Source: Eretmocerus hayati
Taxonomy: Eukaryota > Arthropoda > Insecta > Hymenoptera > Aphelinidae
Assembly (NCBI GenBank): GCA_029851415.1
Contig: CM056744.1
Coordinates: forward strand, 15,197,268-15,261,267
Direction: 5' to 3'
Length of the DNA stretch: 64,000 bases
The position numbers were made by a program, and so were the translations under genes. Position 1 is the first letter of the stretch; the number at the start of each line of letters is the position of its first letter. Under the pieces are notes generated by a model, which was given only the letters and a program-made list of their open reading frames with translations, ran no database searches and was not told the DNA's origin. Below are positions 21,893-31,155 of this stretch, one piece after another.

Positions 21893-24037
21893 CGACGAGA
21901 TAGTTGGCATAAAAATCCGCCAATTATACCAAATCGACAACAGAAGCCGTAGTCACCGATCTTTTATATATAATCTCTCCTAAATCGGAAAAGGCTATTG
22001 TAACTAGAAACTCTGAGCCTTCAAATATGGGTTATCAATGGAGAAAGGACCCCACCGCTTAAGGAGCGAGGAGAGCCACTAGACAGAATGCAGAACAATC
22101 TAGCGGACAACAATCTAGTACTGTTCCCAAAGTCACCAGGGAGAATTGAACTGGCCTCGGCCAGATTTCGGAAAGGAACGATCATCAATATACACATACT
22201 ACTTCTTGAAGGCCGGGAGGCCAAACAGGTATGGAATGTTTTGTCTTCTTATGTGGGTCATGATCCATCCTCCCGATCAATGTCGCATCCCCCAATATTT
22301 GTAGTGACGTATAGCCCAACCAATTGAAATTTGTAATGCCAGCAGAGATGGGACACTAAGGGTCGCGTTATACTGTAATTAAGATTTCGGATAGATCGAC
22401 ACACCCAAGTTCAAGAGGGAAGCATAACCGTGTGAGAGTACAAGCAGGGTCGAGTTTTTGCCGCTACCGGAAAGAATGGGGATGTGGGAAGGATTACGTT
22501 ATTCAAGTGGAAACAAGCAAGAGAGGTCCCGGGTTGCAATATTCTAATACGCTTTTCCAAGAGTAAGCCAAAGTCTTAGAAGACCAGTTGAGTCGTTAGG
22601 GTAGGCAGCTATCTCAAATATTTCTGCGCAGTTAATGGTCAGATTAATCACAACGGCACCCGTCACAATTAATTTCTCCCGGATTGCGGTCCCGCGCACC
22701 TCAAATCGAGGAAATCGGTGCCCGGGTGTCAAACACGCTATGGCGAGGCAAGCCCTTGTCCTCACTCGAAAACAAATAGACCCATGGTTTATCCGACACA
22801 AGGAACCGAATCATGTTAGCGATGTTCACAGGAAATCTAAGGTGTTGAACCTTTTTCAATCGACTTAAGTAGCAAGAATTATACAAGCATATAAACCACA
22901 CTCAGTAACTTCGACACTTGTGAGATAAGGTCTCATTCCAAAGGAATACTGACAATACTTTTTCCATCAATCGTGTTGCCGTGCAGTTTTCCTTGCTTAT
23001 GGGAGAGTATACCTATATGTGCCTTGGCACGCAGGTTGGCTCCTCATTTTCTCACCCCGAAGGAGTATCCATAATCTGAAATTTTATAGCCGAGGTGAAA
23101 ACTCCATGGATAAAGAGCGAGGGATGTCTCTCCGAGCCATCAAATATGATCGTGGTAAAGACAGGGCATTCCATGATAAAATTATCAACGAGGTTGAAAT
23201 TCTAGGTAAGGATGAATTGATCGGAAATGCAATAGTTTTCTTTTGATAGATGTTTTAGATTTTTGCGAAAACTATAACTACTTTATCCTAAAGTCTTTCA
23301 AACCGAGATTCCAAATTCTGTTTGTGGGCGTAATTGTCCATTGTTGAGACATGACCCATTGGTAGAAGGACGTAGTAATTGAAGAGCAATCCGGTTAAAC
23401 CCCTATGGGTTGTTGTTGTTTCTGTGATCATTCACATCATTTTTGCCCTAACATAGTACGTCTGCATCTGAAGGCCCACAAGACTGAACCCACAGAAATT
23501 AAGACACTTGCCTATCGCCGGGGAACATGAATGTGATGGAAAGCACCCAAGAGTCTATCTGTTTCCACCGAGCGCCATACTTGGATACTGAGGTTCACAC
23601 AGAGTTGACCAAAGTTACACAGACGACCCGGTTCCGTTTTTTTTTTGTTTCGCAAGACACGAACGAAAATGCCTGGAAGCAACACTAGCGAACCCATGAA
23701 TGGCCACCCAAGGGGTGTTAATTGAACGAGACGGTATTTCCCCATATCTGGCCTTTGGAGGGTCCCGGCATCGGGGAAACTGTTTATGCTTTCCGACGTT
23801 CTAGTGTTTTTTCTGCCGCTGGCTCCGGGTAACCCGGTCACGCTGAGAGGGCCCTGAAGGGATTAGGTTTCTTCCCTCCAAGGGGCGGAAGAATAAGTAT
23901 ACAATCATACACTCGATGCTTCCAGTAAAATCTGCATGATGACCAGAACTTCCTCATAAAACAGGCTGACTAGTTAACATAATAGACACATCGATTATTC
24001 AAGAGAAAAATACCCAGACGAGGGGACCGTCAACTAA

Positions 24038-24053
24038 AACTAAGAGGGGGAGG
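24038..24053 (+). other. Second polypurine-tract-like string
   Basis: ACTAAGAGGGGGAGGG repeats the string found just before the LTR (26,869-26,885). It may be an extra plus-strand priming site or the relic of another LTR junction. The sequence after it (GAATTCTGAACC) is not an LTR start I recognise. Confidence 0.35.
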
Positions 24054-26709
24054 GAATTCTGAACCAATTCAAAATTTTTCTAACAGATACTTAGTAATTC
24101 CCACTCTCTCGTCGCCCGATATAATCTTACTTGGGTTGATAACGTTGAGAGGAGAGGTCCAAGTCTATCAAGTCTTTTGTGGTCATAATCGTAGTCCAGA
24201 TTTCTGGAGCACGGATTTCGGATCGCTGACCTGGTCCTATGTTGTTGCTAGGTTATGTACAGCTCTCCATAGCTGGGGAGATTTAGCACAGTTGTAATTT
24301 GAAATAGCTTGTAAACGTCTTTTTCAAGTCCTTGTTCTCTTTTTTTGACTGATGCAATGTCCTGCAGGCATGGGTTAGCCCCAGAGGGAGTCCAAGTTTG
24401 GGTAGTCACAGCTAGGTTTGCACCAGGTGCAAAATCACGAGCAACACAGGTGCACAGAATGGATAAATTGTACACAGACATTGGTTCCTAGTACCAGACA
24501 CACGTAGAAGCAAGATCCTGGAACAGAGGTCAAGCAAGTATAGAATGAGCTGTTGTTCCACTCGCTCATATTGGTTTTCGAACCAGTTCTAAGCCTTGGT
24601 GGCCGGGTAGGCCACAAGGTAGACTCGAGAGACAACTGTTACCTAAACCTTCATTCGCACTAGATTGATACATAATGGGTTCTTCATAGAACATTTCACA
24701 CTAGCCAGTGGGATAGGTTTTGAGGAAAATATGACTTGAGAAAGGTACCCAGTTGCTCGGGTCCAAGCGGAGTTCCCCATTCTGGTCTCACGAGTTACCA
24801 TGGCAGCAGGCGCTGTAGGTTCCAAAGGGAACCAGCCCTTGCCAAGAAACCAAATCTCCCAAGCCCTCCAAGAGTTGCTTAGAACACCAAGGTCTGGTAG
24901 TGTCAATATCCATTGTGAACGCATGCTCTATCTGAATGGCCAGAGATAATCTGGAGGCGACAATACGTCGCCACCTCAGATAGCCAGTCCCAAAAGGGTC
25001 CAACGGTATTATACGTCAATTATACACTCGCAAATACACTGCATCACGCAAGTTAAAAGAAGCCACGCAGCCAAGGAATCCTCTGAAGATCCCATAGGAC
25101 AAGGAATGGGAGCATTAGTTACATGCTTTTCCTGTTCTCCATGAAACACGGTCCCTTACCCGGGATGAAGTTCCTGTGAACAGCAGGGGAATGCTCTCCC
25201 AACTGCCTCTGATAGGGGTACTTAGCGGAACCAAGAAACTACCCGCTCAAGCACCGTAGATAACGAGAAGGGTTATCGATTAACCTAGTCAAGGACTCCA
25301 AAGCGCCACGACAACGTGGTGCATGAGTCGAAGCAAGCCGGGCCAACTCATACCTTTCAGCAGTTTGATCCTAGCTGGCAGGTATTCGCCTACCAGAGCT
25401 AAGGAAGGAAGTGACAACGACAAAAGATACCAGGGAAGCGAGCAATGCGGCGACGCTGAGCAAGAACTAAAAACACAAGGATCACTAGCTAACCCAAGAC
25501 ACTCAGGCTGATAGCCTGCCCTCAGAGGCCAATAGGCTCCTCCAAGACTGGCACCATCAAATCTACAGCCGGGAGTGTTGTACTCTTTTTTTTTTTTATC
25601 CTCCTTTTTGTCTTTTATAAATAAGACATTGGGATCTATCTATACCTACGAAGGAGGAAGAGCGGTCTCACTGGAAAGTTCCCGATACTGGGGTTGGCTT
25701 GCTAGTCTCTGGGAAACGGACCCAAGATAGTTCCTTATGATTACGGTCCCAAGACGTTGCACTATAGCCATTATCCAATCTCTCCGACTCGGGCGGGACA
25801 TAGCTGAACTGCCATTTATCTAAGTCCTTTTGGGTCCGGACGTTTATATTTTTTCCCCTGTAAATCCAAGCTTCTGAATGAAATTCTGGCCTCGAGAGGT
25901 AGAATGGTCAGACGTTCGTGTAACAAGGCTGATGAGCAGCATAGCTGGCAATACTTTGATGCAATCCCAGTTCCATAGTCTCCAGAATGCCCTTTTTCGT
26001 TGAAGTGAAAATTGCACTTCGCTTGGGGCACTGGATAATTCTGATTTCAGTCAGAATTGGGCCGTTTTGATGTCTATCCCAGCAGTTCCAATAAAAAACA
26101 CTCGGAGCGTGTCACGATTTCCTCCACCCTCACACACTTGCACCCGCCGCCTAAGCCGAAATGAGGCAAATTCACGCATACCCTTAGGGTGACTACCACG
26201 GCTACCAGTTGGACAGATTTGTCGAATCCCAACGTACCCATCGTAACGGGATCTTAATAAAGGGCTATGCCCTCTGGAAAGGGAGGATGCACTAACACAC
26301 AGAACCTTGAAGAGCTATTAGTGTCAACTCATCTGGAATAGCAAAAGGGGTGCTAGAATTCCACATCCTCAAAGCCTTGAGACCTCCGGAAACGTCATAT
26401 TCGGTTGGGACTTACCCGGCCAACAGAAAGGAACGCCCACTCGGATTGGGAAACATATAGATATGGTATGACCTACATAGGTACGTCCTACCCGGTTAGA
26501 AATGGATTAGATTGGGTAGTTCCATATAAGACAGGTTATCCTTGCCCATTTATGGAATTTAGAGGCAGGTTCACCAAAATTATGATTTCCCCGAATGAAA
26601 GGATCAAAGTTTAATGTCAGGCTCACAATAGAACATCTCTGCTGGTACTAGTTGTTTTCTTACTCTGTCACCCTTGTCCTGTCCTCCTCAGAAATCCCGG
26701 AATAAAAAT

Positions 26710-26720
26710 TAAAAAAAAAG

Positions 26721-26752
<32 letters not shown>

Positions 26753-26759
26753 AAAAAAA
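26710..26759 (+). repeat. A-rich tract near the 3' LTR
   Basis: About 50 bp of A broken by single G or T bases, 110 bp before the polypurine tract. With the tract at 21,850 it brackets most of the long non-coding 3' region. Confidence 0.7.
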
Positions 26760-26868
26760 CACGCTGCATTGATCGGGGGGAGGGAGACTGATGCGGGAGA
26801 AGAGGAAACAGTTCCATATCCTTTAGTTAAGTAAGCATAGCTTAAGACCACCGATGCGGACATCGGAT

Positions 26869-26886
26869 AGACTAAGAGGGGGAGGA
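26869..26886 (+). other. Polypurine tract (plus-strand primer)
   Basis: AGACTAAGAGGGGGAGGA directly abuts the TG that opens the LTR. Position and composition are those of a retroelement polypurine tract. Confidence 0.7.
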
Positions 26887-27643
26887 TGTTATGTCACGCG
26901 TGGATTTTTTCCGACACTCTTATTTTTAGAGTGTCGGGAGAATCCCCGCGTGCATTATAATTCAAAAGCTCGCGGGCATGGGGGTTCGCAAGCCGGTTGG
27001 AGTGGCACACAATGTGTCATTCTACTACTGGCTGAGACCTCCCATGCTCTTGACCTCTCCCCCGCATGAAGTACATAAGGTAGTGATAAGTAAGAAAGAG
27101 AAAGAGAGAACACTATCCTAACTAAGTAGCGTAATGTGGAGCGGTGATTGGGTGAGCCTTGATCTGGCGGGGAGATGGGGGAGAGCTACCGGTAGTTCGG
27201 GGCCTCCGGCGTCTCCTCGCTCTGGTGGGCTCACTCTCTTACCCGCCTGCTCTCGTCCAGAGAAGTTGGCTCCGGCTTCGGGGCTCACCAGGAGTTGCCT
27301 CGTGGCCGGGGCCAACACGATCATCGGTCTTTCAGACACCCTCACGGATCCTGATATAAGCAAAGTAAGTAATACCACCCTTCATTCAGGGATTTTTATA
27401 GTTCTCTCTCTTTCTTTCTCTCTCTCTCTTTAGAAGTAGCGTTTTAAATTCCATTTTTGTGAAGCATCATGTGAGTTTAAGAGTTTATTTGGAATTAAAT
27501 TTCATTTTAAAGATGCACGACCGGCTCGTAATTTTTGGTGTTTGTGTGTCGCTCCCGTATGGGAATCCCTAAAAAATCCACCCTCGTCCCCGGCCCCACC
27601 TTCCAATAGTCCCCAGGGTGGCTGACCAGCCCAGGAGTGGTCA
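26887..27643 (+). repeat. Long terminal repeat (757 bp candidate)
   Basis: It starts TGTTATGTCACGCG immediately after a polypurine tract and ends GGAGTGGTCA one base before a TGG-initial primer-binding-site-like string. Inside are a hairpin from CCGACACTC and GAGTGTCGG near 26,910-26,938, a GT-AG pair (GTAAGT at 27,365; a long CT tract ending in TTTAG at about 27,433) that could act as an intron, and a GC-rich middle. The left edge is well supported. The right edge rests on the CA plus the PBS-like sequence. No second copy was found in the window. Confidence 0.6.
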
Positions 27644-27644
27644 G

Positions 27645-27662
27645 TGGTAGCAGAGTAGGATC
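27645..27662 (+). other. Primer-binding-site-like sequence after the LTR
   Basis: TGGTAGCAGAGTAGGATC starts one base after the LTR's terminal CA, as a tRNA primer site would. I did not match it to a specific tRNA with certainty. Its presence beyond what should be a 3' LTR suggests that internal sequence of a second copy follows, or that the match is fortuitous. Confidence 0.4.
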
Positions 27663-27727
27663 CGGAAGAGCTGGAAAGCTTTTCCGGATCTAACGGTGGT
27701 TAAGACTTGGCTTCCCCAAGTCTTAAC
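27661..27727 (+). other. Two consecutive hairpins after the PBS-like site
   Basis: Hairpin 1 (27,661-27,688) pairs TCCGGAAGAGCT with AGCTTTTCCGGA, one mismatch, loop GGAA. Hairpin 2 (27,699-27,727) pairs GTTAAGACTTGG with CCAAGTCTTAAC perfectly, loop of 5 bases. Stem-loops just after a PBS recall retroviral leader or packaging structures; this is inference. Confidence 0.5.
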
Positions 27728-27736
27728 ATGTAGATT

Positions 27737-28533
27737 TAGTAGATCAGGTTGAGATTTTCTCCAAAGCACGGACTCACCATTTTCTTGAGATCTGAGAATG
27801 CTTGGACGTACACTGTAAAAAATTTTCATGTAAAATTACAAGTCTCAGAGAGGGTAATAGTTGGATACCGCGCTGGGACGTGTAAATTTACAAGCGGCTT
27901 GTAAATTTCATTTACCGGCTGACGGTAAATTTCAGACCTGAAGAAACCTTGTTCAACTGAAGCGTACGGGCTACTCGGGGGCTTTTTCTAATGAAACGGA
28001 GTCTTGGAATGAAGCATCTTAATCCACGATAATTTTGAAAAGGTTGAAAAACCCGTGCGAGTCGAAAACTCATCGCTCGAGACATAAACACTCGACCGCG
28101 GAGGAGCTTTTTAGGTTAGTTGTGCGTGGGCCCAGCAGACCAAACTTTAGATCCGCGCATGCTCGGTTGAGCCAGATTGAGCTGAAATTTACAAGCCTGA
28201 GCGAGGGAATTTTACCAGTCTGAGACTGGTATCCAACTATTACCCCCTCTGAGACTGGTAAATTTACAAGCGTTTGTAAAGTTACAAGAAATGGGATGAA
28301 ACTCACCACTCCCAGAGTTGTATTTTTACTAAGCTAGATGGTGAATTTCATTCAACATTTTTTACAGTGTACTCCGTTAATTCCACGTCTGATTCGAATA
28401 GCAACAAGTCAACATTCTCCAAAAGTTTCTTACGGGTATTCCCTTTGAACGCTGGGCTGCCATGTGCCACCTCTCGCTTGAGGCCCCTCCCCCCACTCAA
28501 CAGTTCTGAGTTCACAACATTCGTTATGGTCAC
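27737..28533 (-). pseudogene. Remnant ORF split by a MITE
   Basis: On the minus strand an ORF starting at 28,533 (MTITNVVNSELLSGGRG...) reads into a MITE at 28,369. On the far side of the MITE (from 27,810 down) the same frame continues with VQAFSDLKKMVSPCFGEN to a stop near 27,737. A GTGAGT after the KKM codons could instead be a splice donor. The pattern of a KLL-N-D block followed by V-F-S-CFG recalls proteins carried by insect DNA transposons, but I cannot name the family. It is a decayed fragment, not a working gene. Confidence 0.4.
27811..28369. mobile_element. MITE with CACTGTAAAAAA ends and TA target duplication
   Basis: Ends are CACTGTAAAAAA and its inverse, flanked on both sides by TA (27,809-27,810 and 28,370-28,371), as in Tc1/mariner-type elements. 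Length is 559 bp with no transposase ORF. Inner inverted segments include GAGGGGGTAATAGTTGGATA near both ends. It interrupts a minus-strand open frame. Confidence 0.8.
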
Positions 28534-28560
28534 CGTTCTTCACGTAACAGAAAATACACA

Positions 28561-28742
28561 ACATGTATGAGTGCAGCTTTTTATTATACGCTTTTATTCT
28601 ACTTCACTTTGGCCATATTGTTTCATGCACAGGCATCCGGTACTCAACTAGTCAGCAGGCACGTCTCTCGCCGTAAGAGCAAGAGAGAGAAAGCCTTTTC
28701 ATACACGCGGTTCCGGTACCGAGCTAGTCAGCGCGCGTAAGA
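28561..28742. repeat. Short diverged direct repeat
   Basis: CCGGTACTCAACTAGTCAGC near 28,637 and CCGGTACCGAGCTAGTCAGC near 28,712 are diverged direct copies, each followed by CGTAAGAGC within 30 bp. No gene is seen. Confidence 0.5.
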
Positions 28743-28750
28743 GCTTTTAG

Positions 28751-28788
28751 TAGGGAGGGTAGAGAGACCCCTCCCTCTACCCTCCCTA
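28751..28788. mobile_element. 38-bp palindromic insertion with 8-bp target duplication (hAT-like)
   Basis: The insert begins and ends with the 14-bp inverted repeat TAGGGAGGGTAGAG, with a 10-bp centre. It is flanked by perfect 8-bp direct repeats GCTTTTAG at 28,743-28,750 and 28,789-28,796. An 8-bp duplication and TA-G-rich ends are hAT-superfamily traits. This is an extremely small non-autonomous element, near the minimum that two ends allow. Confidence 0.6.
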
Positions 28789-28843
28789 GCTTTTAGGTTA
28801 GATTTGCTCTCTGAAATTTTCGCGCCCGTTCCATCTCTTTTTT

Positions 28844-29075
<232 letters not shown>

Positions 29076-29351
29076 CCTTTCTCGTGCACCCTAACCTAAC
29101 ATGCATCAGCCGCGCGTTTCCACTCCGTGCAGCAGAAGACCGAAAGCGGCCCAGGGTTGGCTAAACAACCAAACCAAACTCTACTGCAGGGCTTGGTAAT
29201 CCATACGTCATTTTCGATGCATTTTTGCTGGCAGCTGGCGGCGCGCGCACACACAGGCTCTCGAGATGAGATGACTATGGTTATTACAGTTTCATATTTT
29301 TTTAGTGACACGGATATGCTTTACGCATAAACATCCGACTAAAAAATATAA

Positions 29352-30003
29352 AATAAAAAAAGGTTAGAAAAAATGGATTTTTACGATACGCTTTTATTCA
29401 CAGCTCTAATATTTTTCTCAACAACTAAAAAGCATAAAATAATCTGAAATTCCATCAGTCAACCCAGTTCATTTTGAGAAAAATCTTATGACATGCCGTT
29501 GCCTACACCTGTTATCTCAGAAAATAATTGTTGAATTCGGTGTTCATCTATCTCTCGGGGATCCCTCTCAACCCATCATGATGAATCTCGGAGAACATTC
29601 ACTGTACCATAATTACACATGATAAAAGCGTGGAGTGCTATTTTCCCATGATCCAGATTCTCGATTGCTAATGAGAAAATGTCCATAGATCATGCACTTC
29701 TTGTCCGGAAGCTCAGCACGCCACGCTTTTATCATGTGTAATTATGGTACAGTGAATGTTCTCCGAGATTCATCATGATGGGTTGAGAGGGATCCCCGAG
29801 AGATAGATGAACACCGAATTCAACAATTATTTTCTGAGATAACAGGTGTAGGCAACGGCATGTCATAAGATTTTTCTCAAAATGAACTGGGCTGACTGAT
29901 GGAATTTCAGATTATTTTATGCTTTTTAGTTGTTGAGAAAAATATTAGAGCTGTGAATAAAAGCGTATCGTAAAAAATCCATTTTTTCTAACCTTTTTTT
30001 ATT
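29352..30003. mobile_element. Foldback element with about 280-bp arms
   Basis: Left arm 29,352-29,633 and right arm 29,721-30,003 are near-identical inverted copies separated by an 87-bp centre. The outer ends read AATAAAAAAAGGTTAGAAAA. There is no coding capacity. The high arm identity suggests recent movement or gene conversion. Target duplication is unclear because both ends sit in A/T-rich sequence. Confidence 0.75.
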
Positions 30004-30164
30004 ATCATTATTCCACTCATGACACTGTCTAATTTTGAATCGGGAGCTATACGGCCTCTCCGAGTTTGTCAAGTTCTCACAAGGTTTCTATACTTGAAAA
30101 AGTGATGTTTTTGATCATAATCTTCATCCGCAGAAGTCAAAATGTAAGTCGATCTCGATCATTA

Positions 30165-31105
30165 CCGTAAACTGGGGTGAATGTGTCCGCTTTCGCCAAA
30201 AAGATTGTCAGCATCATATCTTCGCTTCTATTCCACCTACAGAAACCTGACGGGGGTCATTTTGGAGCTTGAAATCTCTACTTTCCAAATAAATAACCTC
30301 AATTCCATGAAAATGGACTCTGAAGTACTTTCTCTGCTGTTTAATGAAGTTTGAAAACTAATGTCCCCAAAAAACAGGTTTTTTGTGGCTAGCAGAGAAT
30401 TTTGACTAGTTAGCTCGAAATAAACCACGTGATCGTGTTTAGACGATAATTTTGCGTTGGGAACTTATGGTGTGGTACCCTGCGCAAGGGAAAATTTTTT
30501 TCCTCGTGATCTCAACACAGCGAGTATTATTGCAAAAACAGGTTTTTATGAAGAAACATTTCTGAAATTAATCCAGTGCCTCAACGGCTAACGGTCAATT
30601 TTTTCCGAAAAGTATGTGATATAAAGAAGAAAATGCGATCTTGAACGTTCAAATTGATCTATTCTAGCCCGTATTGTGATTTTTTGAAGATTTATTGCAA
30701 ATGTTGATTTTTTTTCCAAATACCAGGTGGACTGATTAGCTCATATGACTACAAGGTCGCCTTGTATCGTTTTAAAACACTGGGATCATATTTAGCGGGT
30801 CAAAATACGTAGGATAACGTATCTTGATATGCATTCAAAATCTTGAATTCACGAACTATGCGCTTCTGACGCAGGCGAGGCATAGGTGGATACATTCACC
30901 CCTGTCGACGGGGTGAATGTGTCCACCCTGTTTTTTTGCAGTTCTTGAAAAACCATGGGGTCAAAGTCAAAATCTGACAACGGGATCTTGTAGCCGAGCT
31001 CAAGACTCAAATTTTTACTACCCATACATTATCTTTTGGCATGAATAAGACCAAGAAAATCACAGTGGAAGGTCAAAAGTGTACCACATTCACCTCGGTT
31101 TACGG
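30165..31105. mobile_element. Non-autonomous element with CCGTAAAC ends
   Basis: The ends are CCGTAAACTGGGGTGAATG and an inverted copy with two changes, each flanked by TA. An internal palindrome at 30,885-30,925, centred on GTCGAC, repeats the GGTGAATGTG terminal motif on both strands. About 941 bp with no transposase ORF; the TA flanks suggest a Tc1/mariner-like mobiliser. Confidence 0.65.
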
Positions 31106-31155
31106 TACCACATTGAAAAATGGTATCTGACGTCGCAGTACTTGAACAGAAAACT

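Larger units (their letters stand above)
21671..26868 (+). other. Long non-coding 3' region of the retroelement
   Basis: About 5.2 kb between the last ORF and the polypurine tract, with no ORF over about 110 residues and no protein motif. Composition is closer to the retroelement than to the AT-rich flanks. It contains two long A-rich tracts (21,850-21,891 and about 26,710-26,759) and, at 24,038-24,053, a copy of ACTAAGAGGGGGAGG, the same purine string that precedes the LTR. A worn second element, decayed coding sequence or a true long 3' UTR are all possible. Confidence 0.5.
11977..27643 (+). mobile_element. Errantivirus-type Ty3/Gypsy endogenous retrovirus, left end undefined
   Basis: Ordered gag, pol (protease, RT, RNase H, integrase) and env with a signal peptide, furin-like site and membrane anchor define an insect errantivirus-like element on the + strand. 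An extra RRM ORF lies downstream of env, followed by about 5.2 kb of non-coding sequence, a polypurine tract at 26,869 and an LTR at 26,887-27,643. The start given is the splice donor before gag, not a proven boundary: no 5' LTR was found in the window. Gag and Pol frames are open throughout, so the copy is fairly young, but env carries a frame break. Linking the ORFs to this LTR assumes that the long 3' region belongs to the same element. Confidence 0.8.

Noticed and set aside
27118..27433. Three overlapping frames of 66-99 residues
   Set aside because: They lie in the GC-rich middle of the LTR, on both strands, without motifs.
29084..29100. CCTAACCTAAC as insect telomere repeat (TTAGG)
   Set aside because: Only two units; not an array.
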